A DNA stretch of 64,000 bases from Pseudomonas sp. MYb327 (lineage in GTDB: Bacteria > Pseudomonadota > Gammaproteobacteria > Pseudomonadales > Pseudomonadaceae), in contig NZ_CP159258.1 in assembly GCF_040438925.1 (NCBI RefSeq), positions 1,006,001-1,070,000 of the forward strand, in the 5' to 3' direction. The translations under genes were made by a program, and so were the position numbers. The notes below the pieces were generated by a model. The model did no database searches and was not told the DNA's origin. It saw only the letters and a program-made list of their open reading frames with translations. Below, in pieces: positions 31,339 to 40,133 of this stretch. How positions within the stretch are numbered: position 1 is the first letter of the stretch; every line of letters starts with the position of its first letter.

Positions 31339-31385
31339 TTTGAATTTTTTGTGGCTGGTCCGAGGGTGTGTGGTGAGATAACTAT

Positions 31386-31482
31386 CGCCATCGCTCGCAA
31401 GCCAGCTCCCACAGTTATTGCGTCGTGCTCAAATAATGCGATCCACATCAATCCTGTGGGAGCTGGCTTGCCAGCGATGGCG
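31386..31482. repeat. inverted pair of REP elements
   Basis: Two facing copies with cores AAGCCAGCTCCCACAG and CTGTGGGAGCTGGCTTGC lie between convergent genes. Confidence 0.7.
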
Positions 31483-31512
31483 GCATCACTTTCACCAAAA
31501 CCCTTCAGCCAT

Positions 31513-31548
31513 AAAAAATGCCCGCATCTCACAATGCGGGCATTTTTT
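31513..31548. terminator. bidirectional rho-independent terminator
   Basis: A stem AAAAAATGCCCGCAT/ATGCGGGCATTTTTT with a 6-base loop ends both the hydrolase gene and the convergent fpvA. Confidence 0.9.
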
Positions 31549-31562
31549 GTTTCAGCTCAGAC

Positions 31563-34043
31563 TCAGAAGTCGTACTTCGCGGTCAGTTGCAGGTTACGCG
31601 GCTCGCCGTAGAAGGTGGTGCCGAAGTTACCCAGGCCGGTCAGGTACTTCTTGTCGAAGACGTTGTTGGCGTTGGCGGTGAAGCTCAGGTGCTCGTCGTA
31701 TTGGAAACGGGTCATCAGGTCGACAAGGGTGTAGCCGCCTTGCTTGAGATTGACGGTGGAGCCCACGCCGCTGCCATCGACGCTCGGGTTGAAGCTCTGG
31801 CCGTAGAACGAACTCTGCCAGCTGACGCCGCCACCGACGGTGAACTGGTCAAGCGCGCCGGGCAGGCGGTAGGTGGTGAAAGTACGCACCACATGCTCGG
31901 GTTTGGTGGTGGCCAGCGGGAAGCCGAAGATGCGCTGCTCGTCTTCGTCGCGGGTGCGGGCGTAGGTGTAGCCGGCCGACAGATTCCAGCCTTCGGCCAG
32001 TTCGCCGGCCATCTCCAGTTCCAGGCCTTGGGTGGTCGCGCCGGAGATTGGTTTGTAGACATCCTGCCCGGTGGTGGTGTCGGTGGCGACGTACTGGGCG
32101 ACGTTGTCCTGTTCGATGCGGAAGAAGGCCAGGCTGGCGTTCAACTTGCCTTCGAAGTAGGCCGCTTTCAGACCGGTCTCGTAGCTGTTGCCTTCAACCG
32201 GCTCGAGGGTCTTGCCGCTAGCGTCCTTGTAGATTTGTGGCTGGTAGATGCTGGTATAGCTGGCGTAGACCGAGTAGGTATCGTCCAGGTCGTAGACCAC
32301 ACCGGCGTAAGGCGTGACGACGCCGTGTTCCTTATAGCTGGCGTGAGTATCGGCCAGGCCGGCACCCGGGTAGTAGCTGTAGTCTTCGTTGTACTTGAAG
32401 GTGCTGACACGGCCACCGAGGATGAACGACAGGTCGTCGGTCGGGCGCAGGCGCGTGGCCAGGTAAGCGCCGTTCTGGCTCTGGGTCCGCTCGTATTTGC
32501 CGTTTTTCGGGAACTCCTGTTTGGCGATGTGACCTTCCCAGTCAAAGATGTTACCCGGCACCAGTTCGAAGGCGCTGGTGTCGTAAGTCGCACCGGTTTG
32601 ACGGGAGTGAGAGGTCATGAAACCTGCCACCAATTCATGCTCGCGACCACCCAGGGTGAACGGGCCGGAGACATTGACGTCAGCCGTGTTTTGTACGCGA
32701 TGGCCTTCCCAGCGCCCCCAGTAAAAGAATGTGCCTTCGCCGGTGGTGCGATCCGGGTTGCCGCCGCTGGCCGAGGCCAGTTGGGTATCGTGATCGGTGG
32801 TTTTCTGGTCGAGGCTGACTTTGAGCTTCCAGTCATTGGCCAGCGCTTGTTCCAGAGACGCGAAGTAGGTGGTGCTGTCGAAGTCACGACGGCTCCAGTC
32901 GGCGCCCGGGTTGAAACTGCGGGAGAACTCGGTCCGGCCGCCATCGGTGTAGAACGGCGAGTTACCGGTCCAGGAACTGCCGCGCGGAGTGGCGCTGGAC
33001 TGGTCGACGCCCAGGGTCAGCAGGGTGTCGTCGGTCAGGTCGGCTTCGAGGACGCCGTAGTACAGGTCTTTCTTCTGGCTGTAGTGGTCGATGTACGAAT
33101 CTTTGTCTTGCAGGGCGCCGACGAAGCGGCCGCGCACGCTGCCGGTATCGTTGAGCGAGCCGGAGACGTCGCCTTCGGTGCGGTAGTTGTCCCACGAACC
33201 GGCGGTGGCGCTGACCGAGGCCTTGAAGTCCTTGGTCGGTTTTTTACGCACCAGGTTGACGGTGGCGGCTGGATCACCGGCGCCGGTCATCAGGCCGGTC
33301 GAGCCCTTGATGATTTCGATGCGGTCGAGGCTGGCCGAGTCGTCGCTGTTGTTCGGGTTTTCACCGTACACGCCGTCGTAGGGAATGTTGACGCCATCGT
33401 ATTGAAAGTTGGTGATGGCAAAGCCCCGGGCGGAAAACTCGGTGCGGTCACTGTCGTACTTCTGCATGGTGACGCCGGGGGTGTTGCGCAAGGCGTCGCT
33501 GACACTGGTGACGCCACGGTCGTCCATTTGCTGGCGAGTGACCACGGTCACCGATTGCGGCGTTTCACGGATGGTCAGCGGCAGCTTGGTGGCGGTGGTG
33601 GTCGCGCCGGTGGTGTAGGAACCGGTGTCTTCGGTGGTCAGGCCCAATGCCTGGCCGGAAATGGTGGTCGCGCCCAGTTGCAGGCTCGAGCCGCCGCCGG
33701 ATACCAGGGTCACGCTGTTGCCGTTGATCTGGAACGAAATGCCGGTGCCTTTGAGCATCTCGGCCAGTGCCGCGGAAGGTTCAAGCGACCCGGAAACTGC
33801 GCGGGACTTGATGCCGGCAACCTGATCCGGGCTGTAGAGGATTTGCAGGTTGGTCTGCATGCCCAGTTCGGTCAGTGCGCTGGACAGTGGTTGTACGGCA
33901 ATACTCACTTTCACAGGTGCAGCATTGGCCATCGAGCTCCCCAGCAAGGTGGCGGTCAGCAGAACGCTGGTCAACAGGTTTCTGTGCAGAGTCGGGCGCT
34001 GTACGGCCAGCGCGAGAGGTGTGCGGCGTGGAAGAGATCGCAT
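31563..34043 (-). CDS. fpvA: ferripyoverdine TonB-dependent receptor with signalling domain
   Basis: 826 residues. The signal peptide ends near MANA-AP (about residue 41). It is followed by a secretin/TonB N-terminal (STN) signalling domain (about 47-113), a plug (about 145-270, PQSVTVVTRQQM, RIEIIKGSTGLMTGAG) and a 22-strand barrel ending in the terminal Phe (LTAKYDF) needed for outer-membrane insertion. Such receptors import ferri-siderophore using TonB, and the STN domain relays occupancy to an anti-sigma factor. The fpvI sigma gene is about 12.7 kb away and no anti-sigma gene is adjacent. Neighbours on both sides are pyoverdine genes, so ferripyoverdine is the likely ligand. Confidence 0.92.
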   Translation of the reverse strand: MRSLPRRTPLALAVQRPTLHRNLLTSVLLTATLLGSSMANAAPVKVSIAVQPLSSALTELGMQTNLQILYSPDQVAGIKSRAVSGSLEPSAALAEMLKGTGISFQINGNSVTLVSGGGSSLQLGATTISGQALGLTTEDTGSYTTGATTTATKLPLTIRETPQSVTVVTRQQMDDRGVTSVSDALRNTPGVTMQKYDSDRTEFSARGFAITNFQYDGVNIPYDGVYGENPNNSDDSASLDRIEIIKGSTGLMTGAGDPAATVNLVRKKPTKDFKASVSATAGSWDNYRTEGDVSGSLNDTGSVRGRFVGALQDKDSYIDHYSQKKDLYYGVLEADLTDDTLLTLGVDQSSATPRGSSWTGNSPFYTDGGRTEFSRSFNPGADWSRRDFDSTTYFASLEQALANDWKLKVSLDQKTTDHDTQLASASGGNPDRTTGEGTFFYWGRWEGHRVQNTADVNVSGPFTLGGREHELVAGFMTSHSRQTGATYDTSAFELVPGNIFDWEGHIAKQEFPKNGKYERTQSQNGAYLATRLRPTDDLSFILGGRVSTFKYNEDYSYYPGAGLADTHASYKEHGVVTPYAGVVYDLDDTYSVYASYTSIYQPQIYKDASGKTLEPVEGNSYETGLKAAYFEGKLNASLAFFRIEQDNVAQYVATDTTTGQDVYKPISGATTQGLELEMAGELAEGWNLSAGYTYARTRDEDEQRIFGFPLATTKPEHVVRTFTTYRLPGALDQFTVGGGVSWQSSFYGQSFNPSVDGSGVGSTVNLKQGGYTLVDLMTRFQYDEHLSFTANANNVFDKKYLTGLGNFGTTFYGEPRNLQLTAKYDF

Positions 34044-34084
34044 TACTTGCCTGTGCTCCTGAAAAGTGTCGTGCAGAGTTTTTG

Positions 34085-34107
34085 TTAATAGGAATGATTA
34101 TTAAGAC
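34085..34107 (-). promoter_or_regulatory. possible Fur site upstream of fpvA
   Basis: An AT-rich stretch containing AATGATTATTAA, about half matching the Fur consensus, lies 40-65 bases before the fpvA start. No TAAAT-N16-CGT box is seen here, which fits use of another sigma factor such as FpvI. Confidence 0.35.
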
Positions 34108-34178
34108 GAGGCGCGAATGCGAAACCGGAAAAGAAATTTCAAAACGATGAATGACCGGGTTTTTGCCGGATAAAAAAC

Positions 34179-34272
34179 CTGTAGGAGCCGGCTTGCTGGC
34201 GATAGCAGTGTGTCAGGCACCACCAATGTTGATTGATAGGCCGCTATCGACAGCAAGCCGGCTCCTACAGGG
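34179..34272. repeat. inverted pair of REP elements
   Basis: Facing copies of GTAGGAGCCGGCTTGCTGGCG and its complement lie between pvdE and the fpvA promoter. Confidence 0.75.
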
Positions 34273-34288
34273 TTAGTGATATGTGGGT

Positions 34289-35938
34289 TCAGGCAGTCAT
34301 CAGTTCGGTAACAACGCGGCCACTCTCCATGCGCACCAATTGGTCGGCGACGTCGAAATAACGGTCATCGTGGGAGATCACGATGATGGTCTTGCCCAGG
34401 CGTTTCAGGTCCGGCAGCAGCTCGGTGTAGAAGATTCGGCGGAAGGTCGGGTCCTGGTCGGCGGCCCATTCGTCGAACACCAGCACCGGGCGTTCTTCCA
34501 GCCACGCGTTGACCAGCGCCAGGCGTTTGCGTTGCCCTGTGGAGAGGTCGGTGGTGGTGAAGTTGCCGTCCTTGACGCTGACCTTGTGCGCAATCTCCAG
34601 GCGTTGCAGGTATTTATTCGCGTCGTCCGGGATCTGCCTGTCGCCCTGGACCACATCGTCGAACAGGTAGTAGTCGGCGAAGATGGTGGTGAACAATTGG
34701 CGATAATCGTCGCGGTTCCGGGCGTCGATGGTTTCGCCATTGACGCGGATTTCGCCCTGCTGCGGCGTGTACAGGCCCAGTAGCAACTTGATCAGCGTGG
34801 TCTTGCCGCAACCGTTTTCGCCGACGATGAAGGTGATGTCGCCCTGTTTGATCGACAGGTTGACCGGCCCCAGTTGAAACGGCGCGGCGCCGTCTACCGA
34901 CGGGAAGGCATAGCGCACGTCTGCCAGTTGCAGATCGTGCACGGCAGGTTTGACGTTGCCTTGATCGCTCAGCAGCAAGTGCGGTTCTGGTGTGGAAAAC
35001 TGCTCCGACAATTCGGCGATGCGGCGGAAGGCAATCTGTGCGCGGCTGACGATGGGCAGGGTACTAATCAGGTGCTCCAGCGGACCTTTCATGTACAGCA
35101 GCACCAGCACGAAGCCGCTCATCACGGTTTTGTCGGCGCTTGGCCAAAAGGTTTGCAGGGCCAGGGCCAGGCCGATAACCACGAAGAACAGCATCGAGCC
35201 GAAGGTCTTGGCGATGACGAAGGTGTTGATCGAACGCACCTGGGTATTGCAGATGAACTCGGCGGTGGCCTCGATGCCCGAGGTGAACATGCGTTGACGG
35301 CGTGGCCGGTGGATGCGCAGTTCCTTGGCGCCTTCGGCAATTGCGTTGTAGTGCTTTTGCAATTCGTCTTCAGCGTCACGGGCGGCCATGAAACCCTGCA
35401 CGCCTTTGCTCTGGGCATAAGCCTGGATCGCCGTGCCGATCAGGATCGCGGCAACCATGATGAGGAACATCGGCCACGACAGAATCGCCAGGTAGCCCAT
35501 GCAACCGAGGGTGACCGTGACGGAAATCGCCAGGGGTGCGAAGGCGAAGGCGAAGTCGCTGATGGTGTCGACGTCGTGCGTCAGCACCGGGATCAGGCGA
35601 TGGCTGCGGTAGCGCTCGATCTGTTCGATCGGTGCCGACAGGACCTTTTCACCCAGCTGTTTGCGCAGCTTGGCGATGATGTGCTGGCCGACGTAGTTGG
35701 TGCCGATGTCGGAACAGATCGAACTGGCCAGTGCCAACAGGCACAGTCCGGCGAACAGCGCTACAACGCCTTGGGTCAGGCCGCTTTCCGAATGCAGGGC
35801 GTTGTTGATGGTCGCCAATAGCACCGTGACGCTCAGGCCGCCGACCATGCCCAGGAAAATGGAGGCGGCGACGATGAGTCGAAAGGGTTTCAACAGGGCG
35901 AACAACTCGCCGATGGCGCCACGGGTTGGCTGGGTCAT
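34289..35938 (-). CDS. pvdE: pyoverdine precursor ABC exporter
   Basis: 549 residues, a fused half-transporter. Six membrane segments fill about residues 1-310, starting LLKPFRLIVAASIFLGMVGGLSVTVLL. The nucleotide-binding domain has Walker A GENGCGKTT (about 371), the signature LSTGQRKRLAL and Walker B VLVFDEWAADQDP. This is the cyclic-peptide transporter (SyrD/PvdE) family. PvdE moves the acylated ferribactin precursor from cytoplasm to periplasm, where it is matured by the PvdM/N/O/P proteins. It has its own perfect PvdS promoter and AAGGAA ribosome site. Length matches PvdE of other pseudomonads. Confidence 0.93.
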   Translation of the reverse strand: MTQPTRGAIGELFALLKPFRLIVAASIFLGMVGGLSVTVLLATINNALHSESGLTQGVVALFAGLCLLALASSICSDIGTNYVGQHIIAKLRKQLGEKVLSAPIEQIERYRSHRLIPVLTHDVDTISDFAFAFAPLAISVTVTLGCMGYLAILSWPMFLIMVAAILIGTAIQAYAQSKGVQGFMAARDAEDELQKHYNAIAEGAKELRIHRPRRQRMFTSGIEATAEFICNTQVRSINTFVIAKTFGSMLFFVVIGLALALQTFWPSADKTVMSGFVLVLLYMKGPLEHLISTLPIVSRAQIAFRRIAELSEQFSTPEPHLLLSDQGNVKPAVHDLQLADVRYAFPSVDGAAPFQLGPVNLSIKQGDITFIVGENGCGKTTLIKLLLGLYTPQQGEIRVNGETIDARNRDDYRQLFTTIFADYYLFDDVVQGDRQIPDDANKYLQRLEIAHKVSVKDGNFTTTDLSTGQRKRLALVNAWLEERPVLVFDEWAADQDPTFRRIFYTELLPDLKRLGKTIIVISHDDRYFDVADQLVRMESGRVVTELMTA

Positions 35939-35979
35939 GGAAGACTGTTCCTTGGGTCGTAAGGCAGATACCCAATAGA

Positions 35980-36003
35980 ACGTGTGGTCGAAGGCTTAAT
36001 TTA
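35980..36003 (-). promoter_or_regulatory. iron-starvation (PvdS) promoter of pvdE
   Basis: On the minus strand TAAAT, 16 bases, CGT: a perfect match, 42 bases before the pvdE start. Confidence 0.85.
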
Positions 36004-36041
36004 GATAGTTGTCGACTGGCGGATCGGCTGCGCGTAGGAAT

Positions 36042-36205
36042 CTGTAGGCGCTGGCTTGCCAGCGATGGCGGTGGGTCAGTCCACATCGATGTCGCCTGAT
36101 GCACCGCCATCGCCAGCAAGCCGGCTCCTACGGATTTGTGTCGTGCCAAACCATCACGCCGCATCGCAAACCTGTAGGCGATGGCTTGCCAGCGATGGCG
36201 ATGGG
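36042..36205. repeat. cluster of three REP elements
   Basis: Two facing copies (36042-36070, 36106-36133) and a third (36172-36200) lie between the pvdE promoter and the end of pvdO. Confidence 0.7.
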
Positions 36206-36214
36206 TATGTGAAT

Positions 36215-37093
36215 TTACAGATCACGTACAACGCGAAAGCCCATCCAGTCGCCACGCTCGTGCGGGTACTGGCTGTTGCGGTTGCCGGAGCGGGAGAACA
36301 CCGGCGCTTCGCCCCAGTCATTGCCGCGAATGCGCACGGCTTCGCAATTGGGTTCCAGCCAGGCGCTGCCATCGGTGGGGGCGCCAACGTAGTTCGGGTG
36401 TTCGCAGTCTTCGACCCATTCGTAAACGTTGCCGTGCATGTCATACATGCCGAAGGCGTTGGGCGGATAGCTGCCCACCGGCGAACTGAAGCTGTAGCCG
36501 TCCGTTGGGCCGTAGGTGTTGGCATGTTTGGCGATGCTGTATTCCTTGCCGTCATCGAACGGAAAGGGGAACGGGCCTTTGCTGCCGCCACGGGCAGCGT
36601 ATTCGCGCTGGGCTTCGCTGACCATGTGGTACTTCTGCCCGGTCTTTTTCGACAGCCAGGCGACGTAGTTCTTCACGTCATCGAAGTTCATGCACACCGC
36701 CGGCTGGCGCGGACTCTGCGGATAACGCGGCTTGCTGGCGATGCACTCGCGACCGGGCCGGCTATCGCCATTGGCAATGGTCACGCCGCTCTCGCGCACG
36801 TAGTTGTCCCACTCTCCGGCGGTCACCTGGAACCGGCTCATGGCGAATGGCTTGGCGAAGGTCACCTCATGCATCGGCCCTTCATCGGGCTCGCGGCCGA
36901 CTTCGTCTTCCGGGGTGCCCATGGTGAAGCTTCCGGCGGGCAGTACGACCATTTCCGGGCAGTTTTTGCAGTCTTTGAAGACCTTGCCCGGTGGCGGGGC
37001 CGTGGCGGCGCTGGCGGCAATGGGGAGCAGGCCGGCCATGAGGGCGGACAAGGCGATGGCCTTGAGCGGCAGGGTCAGCAGATCAGTGTTCAT
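36215..37093 (-). CDS. pvdO: periplasmic pyoverdine maturation protein PvdO
   Basis: 292 residues with a signal peptide ending near ASAATA (about 30). The rest is a formylglycine-generating-enzyme-like (FGE-sulfatase) domain: MVVLPAGSFTMGTPEDE, VTAGEWDNYVRESG, GNVYEWVEDC and the closing SRSGNRNSQYPHERGDWMGFRVVRD. In P. aeruginosa PvdO is needed for the last oxidation of the dihydropyoverdine chromophore in the periplasm. It is the third gene of a pvdM-pvdN-pvdO run with a REP-containing 141-base gap before it, all presumably driven from the PvdS promoter ahead of pvdM. Confidence 0.92.
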   Translation of the reverse strand: MNTDLLTLPLKAIALSALMAGLLPIAASAATAPPPGKVFKDCKNCPEMVVLPAGSFTMGTPEDEVGREPDEGPMHEVTFAKPFAMSRFQVTAGEWDNYVRESGVTIANGDSRPGRECIASKPRYPQSPRQPAVCMNFDDVKNYVAWLSKKTGQKYHMVSEAQREYAARGGSKGPFPFPFDDGKEYSIAKHANTYGPTDGYSFSSPVGSYPPNAFGMYDMHGNVYEWVEDCEHPNYVGAPTDGSAWLEPNCEAVRIRGNDWGEAPVFSRSGNRNSQYPHERGDWMGFRVVRDL

Positions 37094-37132
37094 GAGTCGT
37101 CTCGATCAAAGAAAAAACCGTTGAAAACCGGA

Positions 37133-37226
37133 CCTGTAGGAGCCGGCTTGCTGGCGATAGCGGTAGATCAGTCAGCATCGATGTTGGATGTGGCGGCCCC
37201 ATCGCGAGCAGGCTCGCTCCCACAGG
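37133..37226. repeat. REP elements between pvdN and pvdO
   Basis: GTAGGAGCCGGCTTGCTGGCG and a complementary GCGAGCAGGCTCGCTCCCAC variant lie inside the pvdN-pvdO intergenic gap. Such elements may damp read-through or protect the upstream mRNA. Confidence 0.65.
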
Positions 37227-37234
37227 GTTCAGCG

Positions 37235-38515
37235 TCATACTGTTTTATTCAGCAGCCCCATGAAGCGGTCGATTTCGTGTTCGCTGTTGAGCAGGCCGGG
37301 GGCGATGCGGATCACCGGGCCGACGTCGCGGTCGACCGAGTCGCAGACCACGCGGTTCTGCATCAGCCCTGCGGCGACTTTTTCGCAGTTCATATCCTTG
37401 ATCCGGAAGAACGTGAAACCGGCCGACAGCTGCGGACTTTGCGGCGTGACCAGTTCGATCTGCGGCAGTTCCAGCAGGCGATTCTTGGCATAGGTGTTGA
37501 GCGCGTGAATCCGTGTCTGAACCTCTGCCTTGCCCAAATCCAGGTGCAACTTGAACGCTTCGTCCGTCGCCCAGCGGTGTTCGAAGCTGTGATAACCGCC
37601 GGGGGTCATGATGGTCGAGAAAGTGGTGGCTTCGGAGAAGGTTGGAATGATCGGCGTGACGTCCTTGAGTTCGGCCGAACGGGCGCAGATGATCCCGGTG
37701 CCACGTGGGCCGAACATCCATTTGTGGGTGCCGGCGATGAAGAAGTCGCAGTGCATGTCGGGAAACTCGAGGTCCTCGACACCAAAGCCGTGAACACCGT
37801 CGACCACATAAAGGATACGGTCCTTTTCGTCGCGCTTTTGGTTGTGCTCTTCGACCAGTTTGCCAATTTCGCCGATCGGCAGTTTTACGCCACTGCCCGA
37901 TTGCACCCAGGTCATGCCCAAAACGCGGGTTTCGGGGCGGATGCCTTTGGCGATCGAGTCCAACACTTCGTCCACCGACATATCGCGACTGTTTTCGAAC
38001 AGCTTGAGTTTGCGCACCTTGGTGCCTTGGCGTTGCTGGCGAAATTCCAGGGTGTAGTGGGTGGAATAGTGTTCGTGTTCGCTCACCAGAATTTCCTGAT
38101 CCGGGCGCACATGAATGCCGCCATAAACCATTGCCAGGCCTTCGGTGGTGCTGCCGGTGAGGGCAATCTGCTCAGGCTTGGCATTCAGGTAACGGCCGGC
38201 CCAGACCCGCACGTTATGCTCGCGTTTCTCGGTTTCCTGCAGGTCCCAGTCCATGGCTCGACCGGGGTTGCGGTCGATATTGGTGCGGTGCATGTCGATG
38301 GCGTTGCGCACCGGCGTCGGGTGCGAGGTCACCAGGAAATTGGCGAAGTGCAGGTAGTCCGGGTCCTGATTGAACAACTGCCGCAGTTGCGCCCATTTGC
38401 CCTTGGGCAATGGCGGCGGATTACCGGCCAGCGCCGGCAGGTTCACGCCAGCGGTCAGGGGCAGGCCGGCGGCGAGAATGCCGGCCTGCTTGAGGAAAGA
38501 ACGACGGTTGGTCAT
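37235..38515 (-). CDS. pvdN: periplasmic PLP-dependent enzyme PvdN
   Basis: 426 residues with a twin-arginine signal (NRRSFLKQAGILAAGLPLTAG), so it is exported folded with its cofactor. It is an aminotransferase class V fold with the PLP-lysine region in FFIAGTHKWMFGPRGTG and DGVHGFGVEDL upstream. In fluorescent pseudomonads PvdN converts the chromophore-bound glutamate side chain to succinamide. The start at 38515 gives the Tat leader; a TTG frame extension of seven codons is unlikely. It follows pvdM by 30 bases, so the two are co-transcribed. Confidence 0.93.
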   Translation of the reverse strand: MTNRRSFLKQAGILAAGLPLTAGVNLPALAGNPPPLPKGKWAQLRQLFNQDPDYLHFANFLVTSHPTPVRNAIDMHRTNIDRNPGRAMDWDLQETEKREHNVRVWAGRYLNAKPEQIALTGSTTEGLAMVYGGIHVRPDQEILVSEHEHYSTHYTLEFRQQRQGTKVRKLKLFENSRDMSVDEVLDSIAKGIRPETRVLGMTWVQSGSGVKLPIGEIGKLVEEHNQKRDEKDRILYVVDGVHGFGVEDLEFPDMHCDFFIAGTHKWMFGPRGTGIICARSAELKDVTPIIPTFSEATTFSTIMTPGGYHSFEHRWATDEAFKLHLDLGKAEVQTRIHALNTYAKNRLLELPQIELVTPQSPQLSAGFTFFRIKDMNCEKVAAGLMQNRVVCDSVDRDVGPVIRIAPGLLNSEHEIDRFMGLLNKTV

Positions 38516-38545
38516 GGGCTCGGTTCGCTTATGCAAAAGAGGAAA

Positions 38546-39895
38546 TCAGTTTTTCGCCACAGGCCTGGAGGACTTCTGCACCTGGTCCCAGACCCGCAGG
38601 AAATTGCCGCCCCAGAGCTTGGCGATATCGGCCTCGCTGTAACCACGACTGATCAACTCGGCGGTGACGTTGCGTGCTTCGCTGACATCCTTCCAGCCAT
38701 CGAGGCCGCCGCCGTCGTTGAAGTCGGAGCTGATGCCGACGTGATCGATGCCGATTTTCCTCACCGCGTAGTCAATGGCGTCGCCGTAATCCTTGAGGGT
38801 GGCCTTGGGTTCTTCGTCGACAATCGCGTAGAGCTCGCTGGCGTATTCGCCGAAACGCTGTTCGGACCAGACGGTGATAATCGGATCGCCGGGCATCAAC
38901 GCCATCTCCAGGCCCTGCAACGGTTGCAGGTCGAAGCGCGCGCGCAGGGCGTTGAGTTTGTTCTGGGTGGCCTGGCTCAGCGGGCGGATGTATGTCGGGA
39001 AGCCGACGATCTGCACCACGCCGCCGCTGTCCTTGATCAACTGCATTTCGTGATCGCTGAGGTTGCGCGGGATGTCCACCAACGCGCGCGGCGCGGAGTG
39101 GGAGGCCACCATCGGCGTGCGACTCAAACGGGCAACTTGCTCCAGGGCCTTGGTCGACATCTGCGACACATCGATGATCACGCCGAGGTCATTGAGACGA
39201 TGCACCGCTTGTTTGCCGATGTCCGAAAGCCCGCCGAGGGCATCGCGGGAATCGTTGAAAAACGGCAGCGGCCGCGACGAGTCGGCCCAGGCGTTGTTGC
39301 CCACATAGCTGAAGCCGAACATGCGCATACCCCGGGCGGCCCACTGGTCAAGGGCATTGAGGTCGTTACCCAGCGGATAGGCGTTGAGCATGCTGAGGAA
39401 AATCGCAAACTTGCCTTCGCCATGAAGTCGGCGGAAATCGTCGGGGGTGTAGGCGATGGCGACTTGATTGGGGAAGTCGCGCACCATCGTCGAGATGATT
39501 TTGTAGCGGGTTTCCTGCTCGAAACGTGCTTCTTCGATGAAGCCGGCGGTGGGGCGATGCGGCGCGTTTTCACCGTTCCAGATTTCCGGCCAGCCGAAGA
39601 TCGTCAGGGCCGCGCCGGATAAGCGTCCGCGTCCGGTCTTGATCAAGTCGAACTGGCCGCTGCCGTCCTTGTCGGCCTCATTGCCGGCGGTGCCGAAATC
39701 CATGGGCACGGTGATGTGGCTGTCGAACGAGAGCAGGCGTTCCTGCAGCTCATCGGCCTGTTTCATGACGTTGGCAGGGTAGCCGGGATTGTCCTTGAAC
39801 CAGAAACCCCAGGCCGCAAAGCCCGCTCCCGCGCTGATCGCCAGCGCCAGCGGCAGGCCGATGAAAAGAGCCTTTTTCGAACGTGGTTTTGTCAT
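38546..39895 (-). CDS. pvdM: periplasmic dipeptidase-like PvdM
   Basis: 449 residues. An N-terminal hydrophobic anchor/signal (ALFIGLPLALAISAGAGFAAWGF) is followed by a membrane-dipeptidase (renal dipeptidase, M19) domain. It has DSHITVPMDFG near the start, the central ASHSAPRAL with the metal-binding His, and IDHVGISSDFNDGG near the end. PvdM is required, with PvdP, for correct chromophore maturation in the periplasm. It is first in the pvdMNO run and divergent from pvdP. A perfect PvdS promoter precedes it by about 60 bases. Confidence 0.92.
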   Translation of the reverse strand: MTKPRSKKALFIGLPLALAISAGAGFAAWGFWFKDNPGYPANVMKQADELQERLLSFDSHITVPMDFGTAGNEADKDGSGQFDLIKTGRGRLSGAALTIFGWPEIWNGENAPHRPTAGFIEEARFEQETRYKIISTMVRDFPNQVAIAYTPDDFRRLHGEGKFAIFLSMLNAYPLGNDLNALDQWAARGMRMFGFSYVGNNAWADSSRPLPFFNDSRDALGGLSDIGKQAVHRLNDLGVIIDVSQMSTKALEQVARLSRTPMVASHSAPRALVDIPRNLSDHEMQLIKDSGGVVQIVGFPTYIRPLSQATQNKLNALRARFDLQPLQGLEMALMPGDPIITVWSEQRFGEYASELYAIVDEEPKATLKDYGDAIDYAVRKIGIDHVGISSDFNDGGGLDGWKDVSEARNVTAELISRGYSEADIAKLWGGNFLRVWDQVQKSSRPVAKN

Positions 39896-39957
39896 TGCCG
39901 TTCCAGTCAGGTTTGCCGCCCCGGTATGAGCGCAGGGGGCTTTGCTATCTGGGAAGA

Positions 39958-39981
39958 ACGTATGGCTGGCGAAGGAATTTA
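39958..39981 (-). promoter_or_regulatory. iron-starvation (PvdS) promoter of pvdMNO
   Basis: On the minus strand TAAAT, 16 bases, CGT: a perfect match, 63 bases before the pvdM start. Confidence 0.88.
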
Positions 39982-39995
39982 GTGTGTGCGGGCCT

Positions 39996-40060
39996 GATCG
40001 CTGGCAAGCCAGCTCCCACCGTGAACACCACTGTCAACTGTGTGTGGCTTGCCAGCGATG
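39996..40060. repeat. REP elements in the pvdM-pvdP divergent region
   Basis: A full ATCGCTGGCAAGCCAGCTCC copy and a partial GGCTTGCCAGCGATG copy lie between the two divergent PvdS promoters. The second ends 5 bases before the pvdP -35. Confidence 0.7.
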
Positions 40061-40064
40061 CTTT

Positions 40065-40088
40065 TAAATTTGTGCGCGCAACAAACGT
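40065..40088 (+). promoter_or_regulatory. iron-starvation (PvdS) promoter of pvdP
   Basis: TAAAT, 16 bases, CGT: a perfect match, 46 bases before the pvdP start. Confidence 0.88.
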
Positions 40089-40133
40089 TCTAGCTTGGAT
40101 AAAGCCTGCTTCAGGGCTGACACAGGTAGGGCA

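Noticed and set aside
31518..34088. An 856-codon open frame antisense to fpvA
   Set aside because: Composition is that of a complementary-strand shadow of a GC-rich gene; fpvA on the other strand has full domain structure and signal peptide.
34110..34160. A possible FpvI promoter (GAAAT...CG-rich -10) ahead of fpvA
   Set aside because: No pairing of -35 and -10 elements with acceptable spacing could be fixed by eye.
36056..39622. A 1188-codon open frame on the plus strand across pvdO, pvdN and pvdM
   Set aside because: It runs antisense through three well-recognised genes and through REPs, with no recognisable motif; a codon-bias shadow.
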